From NCBI RefSeq assembly GCF_946893725.1, contig NZ_CAMPPE010000004.1, forward strand, positions 124,001-188,000: a stretch of DNA of 64,000 nt, written 5' to 3'. Origin of the DNA: Anaerococcus sp. Marseille-Q5996. Lineage in GTDB: Bacteria; Bacillota; Clostridia; Tissierellales; Peptoniphilaceae. The notes under the pieces were generated by a model, which did not search any database, was not told the origin of the DNA, and saw only the letters and a list, made by a program, of their open reading frames with translations. This document shows, one piece after another, positions 17,417 to 25,310 of this stretch (its first letter is position 1; each line of letters begins with the position of its first letter). Both the position numbers and the translations under genes were made by a program.

Positions 17417-17713
17417 ATGGCAATAATGGAAATATGCTTAATACCAATTGGTACAAAGGAAACTTCAGTTAGTAAATATGTAGCGACTGCTAGCAAGGTT
17501 TTAGAGGCAGAGGGTGTAAAACACAAACTAAATCCTATGGGTACAGTAATTGAAGCAGATGCTGATAAATGTTTTGAAATAGCAAGAAAAATGCAAGAAG
17601 AAGTATTTAAAGCTGGATCTGACCGTGTTTACACAGTTATAAAAATGGATGATAGACGTGATGAAAATCACGATATGGAATACAAGGTAAAATCAGTTGA
17701 AGAAAAAATGTAA
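17417..17713 (+). CDS. MTH1187/YqgV-type thiamine-binding domain protein
   Basis: A 98-residue single-domain protein of the DUF77 (PF01910) family, ferredoxin-like fold, several members of which bind thiamine or its pyrimidine moiety. Family signatures are the opening MAIMEICLIPIGTKETSVSKYVA, the central GTVIEADADKCFEIARKMQEEVFKAGSDRV, and the C-terminal VIKMDDRRD. RBS AAGGAG precedes the ATG. It is likely cotranscribed with the M18 peptidase upstream; the functional link between them is not obvious. It ends in a bidirectional terminator. Confidence 0.88.
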   Translation: MAIMEICLIPIGTKETSVSKYVATASKVLEAEGVKHKLNPMGTVIEADADKCFEIARKMQEEVFKAGSDRVYTVIKMDDRRDENHDMEYKVKSVEEKM

Positions 17714-17748
17714 AAAAAGATTGCCATTAAATTTGGCAATCTTATTTT
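17713..17748. terminator. Bidirectional intrinsic terminator
   Basis: Perfect stem AAGATTGCCA / TGGCAATCTT with a 7-nt loop, flanked by an A-run and T's. It separates the plus-strand thiamine-binding gene from the convergent NCS2 permease. Confidence 0.9.
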
Positions 17749-17751
17749 AAT

Positions 17752-19071
17752 TTACATGAATAATGGAAGTATATATCTTAATAAAAATACTACTGCAAGT
17801 CCATATACTAATGGGCTCACTTCTTTGCCTCTGCCTGTTAGAAGTTTGATACCAGCATAAGAAATCATACCAAATGAGATACCCTCTGCAATAGAATATG
17901 TTGCAGGCATCATTAAAATTGTCATAAATGCTGGGAATGCTTCTGTAATGTCTGAGAAATTAATTTCTACAACTGTTGAAAGCATAAATAATCCAACCAC
18001 TACTAAGGCTGCAGCTGTTGATTGGGCAGGTATTATTGAAAATAGTGGGAAGAAGAAGGCTGCAATTGCAAAACAAATAGCAGTTGAAAGTGTAGTTAAT
18101 CCAGTTCTTCCACCTTCTGCTACACCAGCAGAGCTTTCTACAAAAGTTGTAATTGTGGAAGTTCCTAAAAGTGAACCAAATGTTGTACCAACTGCATCTG
18201 CTAAAAGTGCCTTTGATCCATCAGCTAAGTTTCCATTTTCATCAAGCATTTTTGCCTTTGTAGCAACACCTGTAAGAGTTCCTAGAGTATCGAAAATATC
18301 TACAAACAAAAATGAGAAAAGTACTGAAAACATCTCAAAAGAAAAAACTTTTGAAAAGTCTAATTTAAAGGCAATTGGAGCAACAGATGGTGGGCGAGAT
18401 ACAATTGCATTACCATCTGGAAGTGCTGTTACTCCAAGAAATAGTGATACAACTGTAGATGCAAGAATACCCCAAAGTAAGGCACCCTTTACATTTCTAG
18501 CTGTAAGAACAACCATAATTACGAGGGCAAAAAAGAATACAAAACCTTCTTTTGATGCAATATTGCCAAGTTCTAGAGAAATATCACCAACTCCGACAAT
18601 ACCAGCATTGATTAAACCAATAAGTGCTATAAATAAACCGATAGCAACTGAAACTGCTTTCTTAAGATTGATTGGAATAGCATTAAATAATGCCTCTCTG
18701 ATACCTGTAAAGGATAAAACTATAAAAATAAGACCTTCTAAAAATACTGCCGTAAGTGCAAACTGCCAGCTCATCCCCATTTGGTTAACTACTGTATACG
18801 CAAAAAATGCATTTAATCCCATTCCTGCAGATAAACCAAAAGGCATATTTGCATAAAATGCCATGATTAGCATAGCAACTAATGAAGCTAATATAGTAGC
18901 AGTAAATACAGCACCTGCATCCATGCCAGCATCGGAAAGTATAGCAGGGTTAACAGCTAGGATATAGCTCATAGTCATAAAAGTAGTAATACCAGCCATG
19001 ATTTCTGTTTTTTGGTCTGTACCATGTTCGCGTAACTTAAAAGCACGCTCGTTAAACGACTCAAATGCCAT
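17752..19071 (-). CDS. NCS2-family purine (guanine/hypoxanthine-type) permease
   Basis: Proton-coupled nucleobase transporter of the AzgA/PbuG group of NCS2. About twelve hydrophobic segments fill the protein. Group signatures include GITTFMTMSYILAVNPAILSDAGMD, PFGLSAGMGLNAFFAYTV and GTSTITTFVESSAGVAEGGRTGLT. The ATG at 19071 (MAFESFNERAFKLREHG) is chosen because AAGGAGGAAATA sits directly before it; a longer frame reaches 19113 but would bury this RBS. Length is 439 residues. It fits with xpt for purine salvage, though xpt is a separate transcript. No purine riboswitch is visible in the short leader. Confidence 0.93.
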   Translation of the reverse strand: MAFESFNERAFKLREHGTDQKTEIMAGITTFMTMSYILAVNPAILSDAGMDAGAVFTATILASLVAMLIMAFYANMPFGLSAGMGLNAFFAYTVVNQMGMSWQFALTAVFLEGLIFIVLSFTGIREALFNAIPINLKKAVSVAIGLFIALIGLINAGIVGVGDISLELGNIASKEGFVFFFALVIMVVLTARNVKGALLWGILASTVVSLFLGVTALPDGNAIVSRPPSVAPIAFKLDFSKVFSFEMFSVLFSFLFVDIFDTLGTLTGVATKAKMLDENGNLADGSKALLADAVGTTFGSLLGTSTITTFVESSAGVAEGGRTGLTTLSTAICFAIAAFFFPLFSIIPAQSTAAALVVVGLFMLSTVVEINFSDITEAFPAFMTILMMPATYSIAEGISFGMISYAGIKLLTGRGKEVSPLVYGLAVVFLLRYILPLFM

Positions 19072-19190
19072 TATTTCCTCCTTATTTATAAATGATACAG
19101 ACCTATTATACACAATTTATTTATTTTTGCGAAAAATCTTTATTTTTATTTTTTCTCAACTATAATAAATATATAACTTATGGAGGATAT

Positions 19191-20435
19191 ATGAGTACTA
19201 AAAACCTTATACAATTAATTGTCATAATTGTAGGAATTATTTTATCAGCGTTTTTCTCATCGTCGGAAACTGCGCTTACTAGTGTAAATATTTTCAAAAT
19301 CAGGCAAATGGAAAAAAATGGAGTTGAAAAAGCTCCTTTAGTTAGAAAATTGGTAGATAATATTGGTTCGGTCCTAACTACAATTTTAATTGGAAATAAT
19401 ATTGTAAATATAGTAACAACTACAATTGCAACCATATTTTTTACAGAAGTCATGGGGCCAAAGGGTGCGGTAATTTCACCGATTATCCTAACGATAGTTG
19501 TACTTATATTTGGAGAGGTTACTCCAAAAAATATTGCAGCAGCAAATAGTGAAAAATTAGCCCTCGCTGTAGCCAGACCTATAAGATTACTCGATATTGT
19601 CTTAAAGCCAATAAATTTTATTTTAGGGAAAATTACGGGTGCTATTACTAAAGTATTTGTTGGAGAAGAAGAGGAGTCAAGTCTGGTTACAGAAGAAGAT
19701 TTAAAAACTATTGTGGATGTTTCTGAAGAACAAGGGGTTATCAATAACGAAGAAAGTGAAATGATTAACAATGTGTTTGAGTTTGGTAATTCATATGTTT
19801 CTGATATAATGACTGCCAGAACAAATATGGAGGCCATTTCTATCGAATCAGACCAAGAAGAATTAAACGAGATGCTAAAAGAAACAAATCATTCTAGGAT
19901 ACCTGTTTATGGAAAAAATATCGACAATATTTTGGGCATTCTACATATGAAAGATATAGTTTCTGCTATTGCAGATGGTAAAGAATTAAATCTAGAAGAA
20001 ATAATTCGACCAGCATACTATGTTTATGATAATATGCACATTTTTGACCTTTTTACCAATATGAGATCAGAAAATGTTTCTCTTGCAATTGTAATTGACG
20101 AATATGGTGGAACTAGTGGACTGGTTACAATTGAGGATATAGTTGAGGAATTGGTTGGAGAAATCGATGATGAATACGATAAGGATGAGAAGGATATTTT
20201 CAAACTTACAGAAAATTCTTATTTGGTAAAACCAGCCCTCCACCTAAGCGATTTTAATGATTATTTTAACTTAGAACTTGAAGAAATAAAAAATGACTCC
20301 ATTGGTGGCTATGTAATTGATTACTTATCAAGGATTCCTGAGCAGGGAGATAGTATTGAAGTAGATAATATTAAAATTACTGTAGATGAAGTAGATAGAT
20401 ATAAGATAGAAATGTTAAAGGTAGAATTTATTTAA
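19191..20435 (+). CDS. CNNM/CorC-type membrane protein with CBS pair
   Basis: Hemolysin-C/CorC-like family; characterised members act in Mg2+ (or other cation) efflux. The N-terminal CNNM transmembrane domain spans ~1-185 with about four hydrophobic segments (including SAFFSSSETALTSVNIFKIRQME). Two CBS domains cover ~205-330 (DIMTARTNMEAISIES; IRPAYYVYDNMHIFDLF...EYGGTSGLVTIEDIVEELVGEIDDEYD). The CorC_HlyC C-terminal domain follows. Start at 19191 is set by TGGAGG upstream; longer frames begin within the permease leader. Length is 414 residues. The pyrophosphatase gene follows after 9 nt. Calling it a hemolysin would be misleading. Confidence 0.93.
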   Translation: MSTKNLIQLIVIIVGIILSAFFSSSETALTSVNIFKIRQMEKNGVEKAPLVRKLVDNIGSVLTTILIGNNIVNIVTTTIATIFFTEVMGPKGAVISPIILTIVVLIFGEVTPKNIAAANSEKLALAVARPIRLLDIVLKPINFILGKITGAITKVFVGEEEESSLVTEEDLKTIVDVSEEQGVINNEESEMINNVFEFGNSYVSDIMTARTNMEAISIESDQEELNEMLKETNHSRIPVYGKNIDNILGILHMKDIVSAIADGKELNLEEIIRPAYYVYDNMHIFDLFTNMRSENVSLAIVIDEYGGTSGLVTIEDIVEELVGEIDDEYDKDEKDIFKLTENSYLVKPALHLSDFNDYFNLELEEIKNDSIGGYVIDYLSRIPEQGDSIEVDNIKITVDEVDRYKIEMLKVEFI

Positions 20436-20444
20436 GGAGAGATA

Positions 20445-22094
20445 ATGAAAGATACAGTTTATGTAAGTGGGCACAAAAATCCCGATACAGACTCAATTAT
20501 TTCTGCAATTTGCTATGCAGATTTAAAAAATAGACTGGGAGATGTGGATGCTATTCCAATTAGACTTGGAAAATTAAATCAAGAAACCAAATTTGTCCTA
20601 GATTATTTTGGAGTAGAAGCCCCTATTTTAAAAGAGTCTATGATTTTGCAGGTAAGCGATTTAAATATAGATAAGTCTTACGCAATAGATCCATCAATTC
20701 CTGTAAGGGTTGCCTGGGATATTTTCCAAGAAGGTCTTACAAATTCCCTTGCTGTTGTTGATAATGAAGGAAAAATAATTGGTATTGCTTCCCTTTCAAA
20801 TATTACAAAATCTTATATGGATGTTTGGGATGATAAAATCATAGGCAGAGCTAATACACCGATTGAAAATATTATTGATGTCTTATCAGCAAAAATCTTA
20901 TCTCTACCAGAAAATCAAAGACCCTTTGATGGTAAGATGACTGTTATGGCCATGAATGATGACAATCAAGAATTTGATAATTATTTTAGCCAGGGTGATA
21001 TAGTTATAGTTGGTAATCGAATTGATTATATGGAGTATTTAATTACCCGCAAAGTTTCCCTTGTTATTTTGACAAATGGATCAACTATTGATGAAGATTT
21101 GATAGATTATGCCATGGAAAATGATGTTACAATTTTATCTACCGAATATAATACATTTATGACATCACGTTTGCTTCCAATGACCATACCAGTAAGCCAT
21201 GTAATGACTGAAGATGACTTAGTTTATTTTTCAACCACTGATACCATAGATTTAGTGCGTGAAACAATGGCAAAATCTAGATTTAGATCATATCCAGTAG
21301 TTGATGAAAATAAAAAAGTAATTGGTTCTATATCAAGATACCATCTTATTTCATCAAATATGAAAAAATTGATTTTGGTTGACCACAACGAAAAAAACCA
21401 ATCAATTGATGATATAGACCAGGCAGAAATTATAGAAATCATAGACCATCACAGGGTCGCAAATATATATACAACTGCACCTTTATTTTATAGGGCAGAG
21501 CCAGTGGGATCTACTGCTACAATTATTTCTGAAATGTATCTTGAATCTGGGCTTAGACCATCAAAAGAAATTGCAGGACTGCTTTGTGCAGCAATTATTT
21601 CTGATACATTGCTATTTAGGTCACCAACAACAACAGATGTTGACCGCCGCATTTTGGATAGGATGAGTAAGATTGCAGACTTAAACCCAGAAGAATTTGC
21701 AAATCAAATGTTTAAAGCTGGTACAAGTCTCAAAGAAAAATCTCCAACAGACATTGTAGAAGGAGATGTAAAAACTTTCACAATAAATGGGGAAGATGTT
21801 AGAGTTGGCCAAGTGATGACCATGAATCCAGAAGAACTAGAACCACTTCGTGATGAGATTACAAAGCTCATGCAAGAAAAAATTGAGACAAAGGGAGAAA
21901 CTACCTTTGTTTTAGTACTAACAGATATATTTAATGAAACTAGTGAGCTTTTGGTAGTGGGAGACCACATAGAAGACATTGAAGAAGAATTTGGCAATAA
22001 AGTAAAAAATGGCACCATTTCTGCTCCAGGAGTTCTTAGCCGTAAAAAACAAGTAATTCCAAGACTTACAAATGCATTTATGAAAGCAAATTAA
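20445..22094 (+). CDS. ppaC: Manganese-dependent inorganic pyrophosphatase, CBS/DRTGG-regulated type
   Basis: Family II (DHH) pyrophosphatase that hydrolyses PPi to phosphate. N-terminal metal motif GHKNPDTDS (residues 8-16) and the DHH motif in EIIDHHRVANIY (~335) are intact; the DHHA2 domain contains the C-terminal SRKKQVIPRL, the family substrate-binding signature. At 549 residues it is much longer than the ~310-residue plain enzyme because a regulatory insert of CBS, DRTGG-like and CBS segments lies at about residues 70-300. Such enzymes are inhibited by AMP/ADP and activated by ATP or diadenosine polyphosphates in studied clostridial members. It is cotranscribed with the CorC-type gene. 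Confidence 0.96.
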   Translation: MKDTVYVSGHKNPDTDSIISAICYADLKNRLGDVDAIPIRLGKLNQETKFVLDYFGVEAPILKESMILQVSDLNIDKSYAIDPSIPVRVAWDIFQEGLTNSLAVVDNEGKIIGIASLSNITKSYMDVWDDKIIGRANTPIENIIDVLSAKILSLPENQRPFDGKMTVMAMNDDNQEFDNYFSQGDIVIVGNRIDYMEYLITRKVSLVILTNGSTIDEDLIDYAMENDVTILSTEYNTFMTSRLLPMTIPVSHVMTEDDLVYFSTTDTIDLVRETMAKSRFRSYPVVDENKKVIGSISRYHLISSNMKKLILVDHNEKNQSIDDIDQAEIIEIIDHHRVANIYTTAPLFYRAEPVGSTATIISEMYLESGLRPSKEIAGLLCAAIISDTLLFRSPTTTDVDRRILDRMSKIADLNPEEFANQMFKAGTSLKEKSPTDIVEGDVKTFTINGEDVRVGQVMTMNPEELEPLRDEITKLMQEKIETKGETTFVLVLTDIFNETSELLVVGDHIEDIEEEFGNKVKNGTISAPGVLSRKKQVIPRLTNAFMKAN

Positions 22095-22095
22095 A

Positions 22096-22124
22096 ATCTC
22101 CTAGCTTAGGCTAGGATTTTTTAA
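22096..22124 (+). terminator. Intrinsic terminator after ppaC
   Basis: Stem CCTAGC / GCTAGG with loop TTAG, followed by ATTTTTT. Confidence 0.88.
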
Positions 22125-22168
22125 ATTTTAAAGCATATGGGGTAATAATTTAAAAGGAGTGTGAGCTT

Positions 22169-22687
22169 ATGGATGAAATAATGGATTTGTATGATGCAAA
22201 TAGGCAAAAAACTGAAAAAACTTATGTTAGGGGAACAGCCCAACCCAAGGGATTTTATAGGATGGTGGTCCATGTATGCATTTTTAATAGTGAGGGCGAA
22301 CTTTTAATCCAACAGCGTACTTACAATAAAAAAATGCCTGGCCTTTGGGATGTAACTTGCGGTGGAGCAGTATCTACATGTGAATCATCAGCTATCGGAG
22401 CCCAAAGAGAATTGTTTGAAGAACTTGGAATAAAGATTGATTTTACAAATATCAGACCAAGCCTAACTGCAAATTTCCCATTAGGATTTGATGATTTTTA
22501 TGTCCTACATGCGGATATAAATTTGGATGATTTAATCTTGCAAGAAGAAGAAGTAGCAGATGCCAGATGGGAAAATCTTGAAGGAGTCCTTGCCCTAAGA
22601 AGGGCCAATAAATTTGTGAACTATAAGGAATCTTTTTTAAGATTTTTATTTGATTTAAGCCTTGATAATAGATATGTTGAGATATAA
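22169..22687 (+). CDS. Nudix hydrolase (IPP-isomerase-like subgroup)
   Basis: The Nudix box is complete: GGAVSTCESSAIGAQRELFEELGI (about residues 67-90), with the catalytic RELxEE core. The leading segment GTAQPKGFYRMVVHVCIFNSEGELLIQQRTYNKKMPGLWDVT is the pattern of the YfcD/IPP-isomerase-like group. It probably hydrolyses a nucleoside- or prenyl-type diphosphate, but the substrate cannot be assigned. At 172 residues it is a normal size. RBS AAGGAG lies 9 nt before the ATG. It stands alone between terminators. Confidence 0.88.
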   Translation: MDEIMDLYDANRQKTEKTYVRGTAQPKGFYRMVVHVCIFNSEGELLIQQRTYNKKMPGLWDVTCGGAVSTCESSAIGAQRELFEELGIKIDFTNIRPSLTANFPLGFDDFYVLHADINLDDLILQEEEVADARWENLEGVLALRRANKFVNYKESFLRFLFDLSLDNRYVEI

Positions 22688-22688
22688 A

Positions 22689-22722
22689 AAAACTCGAAGC
22701 TTTTAGCCTCGAGTTTTATTTA
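22689..22722. terminator. Bidirectional intrinsic terminator
   Basis: Stem around AACTCGA / TCGAGTT with an inner GC pair and an A-rich 5' and T-rich 3' flank. It serves both the Nudix gene and the convergent DUF1858 gene, whose last codons lie just inside its 3' flank. Confidence 0.85.
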
Positions 22723-22931
22723 TTTAATTCCTCAAGTAGGTATTCTGGATCCATGCCGTGTACCATGCATGCTTCATCAAGTGTTTCATATAATGATGAT
22801 GGACATGATATACAACCCATACCTGCCATAAGGAGTGTGTTTATAGTTTCTGGTTTTGCTTGAATAATCTCACCGATTAGCATATCGCGTGTGATTTCAA
22901 CTTTGCCAGTTGTTTGTTTTGTATCTTCCAT
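22716..22931 (-). CDS. DUF1858 redox-associated small protein
   Basis: A 71-residue protein carrying the DUF1858 domain found beside hybrid-cluster proteins and other anaerobic redox enzymes. The signature is ITRDMLIGEIIQAKPETINTLLMAGMGCISCPSS with a Cys-x2-Cys pair (residues about 39 and 42), then the conserved ETLDEACMVHGMDPEYLLEELN. RBS GGGGGC precedes the ATG. The cysteine pair suggests disulfide or metal chemistry; no partner gene lies adjacent here. Confidence 0.9.
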   Translation of the reverse strand: MEDTKQTTGKVEITRDMLIGEIIQAKPETINTLLMAGMGCISCPSSLYETLDEACMVHGMDPEYLLEELNK

Positions 22932-23056
22932 ATTTATGCCCCCTTTTTCTAATATAATGGTACTTCAAAAACAGTTATTAGCAAGTGGTTTACTAGGGAT
23001 TATGTTTTTTGTTGACAATTAGTATAATAATAGAAAATCATAGAAAGGTCAATATT

Positions 23057-23404
23057 ATGGATCAAAAAAAGAAATTAACAGAAGAAATTTTAAAATTAAG
23101 AGAGGAATTAAAGGAAAAAAATGAAATGATAAATAATTTGGGTAAAAGTGTTTCTTTTTTCCAATTACTTGTCATACCCCTTATAGCATCAACTATTTCT
23201 ACACTCATTGTCAAACAATTTTCCCTTACTACTAATCAAAGTGTAGGTTTTTTTATAGTTATATTTATCTTAAGTTTAATTTTTGTAACAATGATAAATA
23301 AAAATAAATTAGCTAAGAGAAAAGATGAGCTTATAAAAGAAAGGATGGCCATTCAGAAAGAACTAGTAGCTAAAGGAAAAGAGCTAAGTCAAATTGAAAA
23401 TTAA
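23057..23404 (+). CDS. Small coiled-coil membrane protein, unknown function
   Basis: The 115-residue product starts with a ~35-residue Lys/Glu-rich helix (KKLTEEILKLREELKEKNEMI), has two hydrophobic segments (FQLLVIPLIASTISTLIV and GFFIVIFILSLIFVTMI) and ends with another charged helix (LAKRKDELIKERMAIQKEL). This looks like a membrane hairpin with two cytoplasmic coiled coils. I do not recognise a family. The ATG at 23057 follows an AAAGG RBS; the longer frame from 23009 has none. The htpG -35 lies inside its last codons. Confidence 0.7.
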   Translation: MDQKKKLTEEILKLREELKEKNEMINNLGKSVSFFQLLVIPLIASTISTLIVKQFSLTTNQSVGFFIVIFILSLIFVTMINKNKLAKRKDELIKERMAIQKELVAKGKELSQIEN

Positions 23405-23421
23405 AGTCTACTTAGTATAAT
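23394..23421 (+). promoter_or_regulatory. Putative sigma-A promoter of htpG
   Basis: TTGAAA (23394-23399), 16-nt spacer, TATAAT (23416-23421). It overlaps the end of the small membrane-protein gene. Confidence 0.7.
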
Positions 23422-23422
23422 A

Positions 23423-23449
23423 TTAGCAGTTAGACACATAGAGTGCTAA
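23423..23449 (+). promoter_or_regulatory. CIRCE-like HrcA operator upstream of htpG
   Basis: TTAGCAGTT, 9-nt spacer, GAGTGCTAA. The right arm is a perfect CIRCE half-site; the left arm matches TTAGCACTC at seven of nine positions. Arm length and spacing are exactly the CIRCE format. It sits immediately after the -10 and its end overlaps the Shine-Dalgarno by 2 nt, a repressing position. Confidence 0.85.
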
Positions 23450-23460
23450 GGAGGAAGAAA

Positions 23461-25302
23461 TTGAAACAAGAATTTAAAGCTGAAGCCAAAAAAGTCATGG
23501 ATTTGATGATTAATTCTATTTATACCAACAAGGAGATATTCTTAAGAGAATTAATCTCAAATGCATCCGATGCTTTGGACAAATTATATTACAAAGACTT
23601 AAAATCAGACAATGACACACAAAAAGATGATTATTATATAGAAATTATTCCAAATAAAGAAAATCGTAGCTTGACCATAAAAGATACCGGGATTGGTATG
23701 GATGAAGAGGATTTAATAGAAAATCTAGGAACAATTGCCAAATCTGGCACTGAATCATTTAAAAACTCAGTAGAAAATTCTGACATAAAAGATTTGATAG
23801 GGCAATTTGGTGTAGGATTTTATTCTGCATTTATGGTGGCTGATAAGGTTACTGTAAAAACTAAGAAATTTGGGCATGAAACTGGATACCTTTGGGAAAG
23901 TGAGAATGCTGATGGTTTTGAAATATCAGAAACCGATAAAGATGACCAAGGTACAGAAATTACACTTTTCCTAAAAGAAAACACAGAAGATGAAAACTAT
24001 GATGAATATCTCGACCAATTTAGAATTAGAAATTTAGTAAGCAAATACTCAAACTACATCCGTTATCCAATCAAAATGGAAGTTACAAAAACCAGACTTT
24101 CTGAGGATAGCACCGATGAGGATCCAAAATATGAAGATTATAAAGAACTTGATGTTCTAAATTCTGAAACACCAATTTGGAAAAAAAATAAAAGTGAATT
24201 ATCAGATGAGGACTATATTGGATTTTACCAAGACCAACACTTTGGCTTTGATGAGCCACTTTCATGGCTTCACTTTGCTGCTGAAGGAACAGTTCAATTT
24301 AAGGCCCTAATCTACATTCCAAAAAAAGCTCCATTTGATTATTACTCAAAAGATTATCAAAAAGGCCTTCAATTATACACCCATGGTGTAAAAATCATGG
24401 ACCGCAGCGAAGATTTATTAGATGATGCTTATTCATTTGCAAAAGGTGTGGTAGAAAGTGATGATTTAACTTTAAATATTTCCAGAGAAACCTTACAACA
24501 AGACAGGCAATTAAGGGTAATTTCAAAACAAATTAACAAAAAAATCCGTAATCACTTGCTTGATTTTAAAAAAAATGAGCCAGAAAAATACGCTGACTTT
24601 TTCAAAGAATTTGGCAATAATATAAAAGTAGCAATTTATGAAGCTTTTGGATCAAACAAAGAAGATTTACAAGACTTATTGCTATTTTATTCTAAAAATG
24701 AAGATAAACTAATTTCACTTAAAGATTATAAAGAAAAAGCAAAATCAACAGATGAAAATATCCTTTATGCAACAGGAGATTCTATAGAAAAAATCAAAAA
24801 TTCACCAGCCCTAGCCCTAGTCAATGATGATCAGGATGTATTATTACTAGATGAGCCTATAGATGAATTTTTAGTAAAAATGCTAGAAGAATATGATGGA
24901 CTTAAATTTAAATCTCTTGCTGAAGAAGATGAGAGCGAATCAAAGGATGAAAATAATAAAGATTTAATTAAAAAACTTTTAGAAAATCTGCCTGAAGATG
25001 TTGTTGACATCAAATTTAGAGAAAAAATGGGTGACATTCCTGCTATGATAAAGCAAAGGGGAGATATTTCTATAGAAATGGAAAAGGCCCTTAAAAATAA
25101 TCCTCAAGGCCCAGCTGTAAAAGCAGAAAAAGTACTAGAAATCAATAAAAATTCTAAGGCCTATGAGCTTTTAGAAAATGCAAAAGATGATGAAAATAAA
25201 TGTGAAATTGTAAATCTACTTTTAGACCAAGCAAAATTAATTGAAGGTCTAGAAATAGAAGATCCAGTAGCCTATACTAAAAATATTTGGAAACTTATTT
25301 AA
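23461..25302 (+). CDS. htpG: Chaperone HtpG (Hsp90)
   Basis: ATP-dependent chaperone dimer. The N-terminal GHKL ATPase has LRELISNASDALDKL, DTGIGMDEEDLIENLGTIAKSGT and GQFGVGFYSAFMVADKV; middle-domain motifs include GVKIMDRSEDLLDDAYSFAKGVVESDDLTLNISRETLQQ. The start is TTG at 23461: AAGGAGG ends 6 nt before it and the N-terminus KQEFKAEAKKVMDLMINSIYTNKEIFLREL fits Hsp90. The longer frame from GTG 23443 would translate the RBS itself. Length is 614 residues. The CIRCE-like site predicts HrcA control. The second M18 peptidase gene follows after 8 nt. Confidence 0.97.
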   Translation: MKQEFKAEAKKVMDLMINSIYTNKEIFLRELISNASDALDKLYYKDLKSDNDTQKDDYYIEIIPNKENRSLTIKDTGIGMDEEDLIENLGTIAKSGTESFKNSVENSDIKDLIGQFGVGFYSAFMVADKVTVKTKKFGHETGYLWESENADGFEISETDKDDQGTEITLFLKENTEDENYDEYLDQFRIRNLVSKYSNYIRYPIKMEVTKTRLSEDSTDEDPKYEDYKELDVLNSETPIWKKNKSELSDEDYIGFYQDQHFGFDEPLSWLHFAAEGTVQFKALIYIPKKAPFDYYSKDYQKGLQLYTHGVKIMDRSEDLLDDAYSFAKGVVESDDLTLNISRETLQQDRQLRVISKQINKKIRNHLLDFKKNEPEKYADFFKEFGNNIKVAIYEAFGSNKEDLQDLLLFYSKNEDKLISLKDYKEKAKSTDENILYATGDSIEKIKNSPALALVNDDQDVLLLDEPIDEFLVKMLEEYDGLKFKSLAEEDESESKDENNKDLIKKLLENLPEDVVDIKFREKMGDIPAMIKQRGDISIEMEKALKNNPQGPAVKAEKVLEINKNSKAYELLENAKDDENKCEIVNLLLDQAKLIEGLEIEDPVAYTKNIWKLI

Positions 25303-25310
25303 GGAAAATT

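Noticed and set aside
17948-18856. 302-residue open frame antisense to the NCS2 permease
   Set aside because: It is the reverse reading of a hydrophobic coding region, has Ser/Thr/Ala/Lys-biased composition, no RBS and no family features; the permease on the other strand is certain.
23012-23028. TTGACA followed by TATAAT upstream of the small membrane-protein gene
   Set aside because: The hexamers are only 5 nt apart, so they cannot form one promoter; I do not annotate it.
23443-23460. GTG at 23443 as the htpG start
   Set aside because: It would translate the CIRCE arm and the AAGGAGG site; the TTG at 23461 has the correct spacing and family N-terminus.
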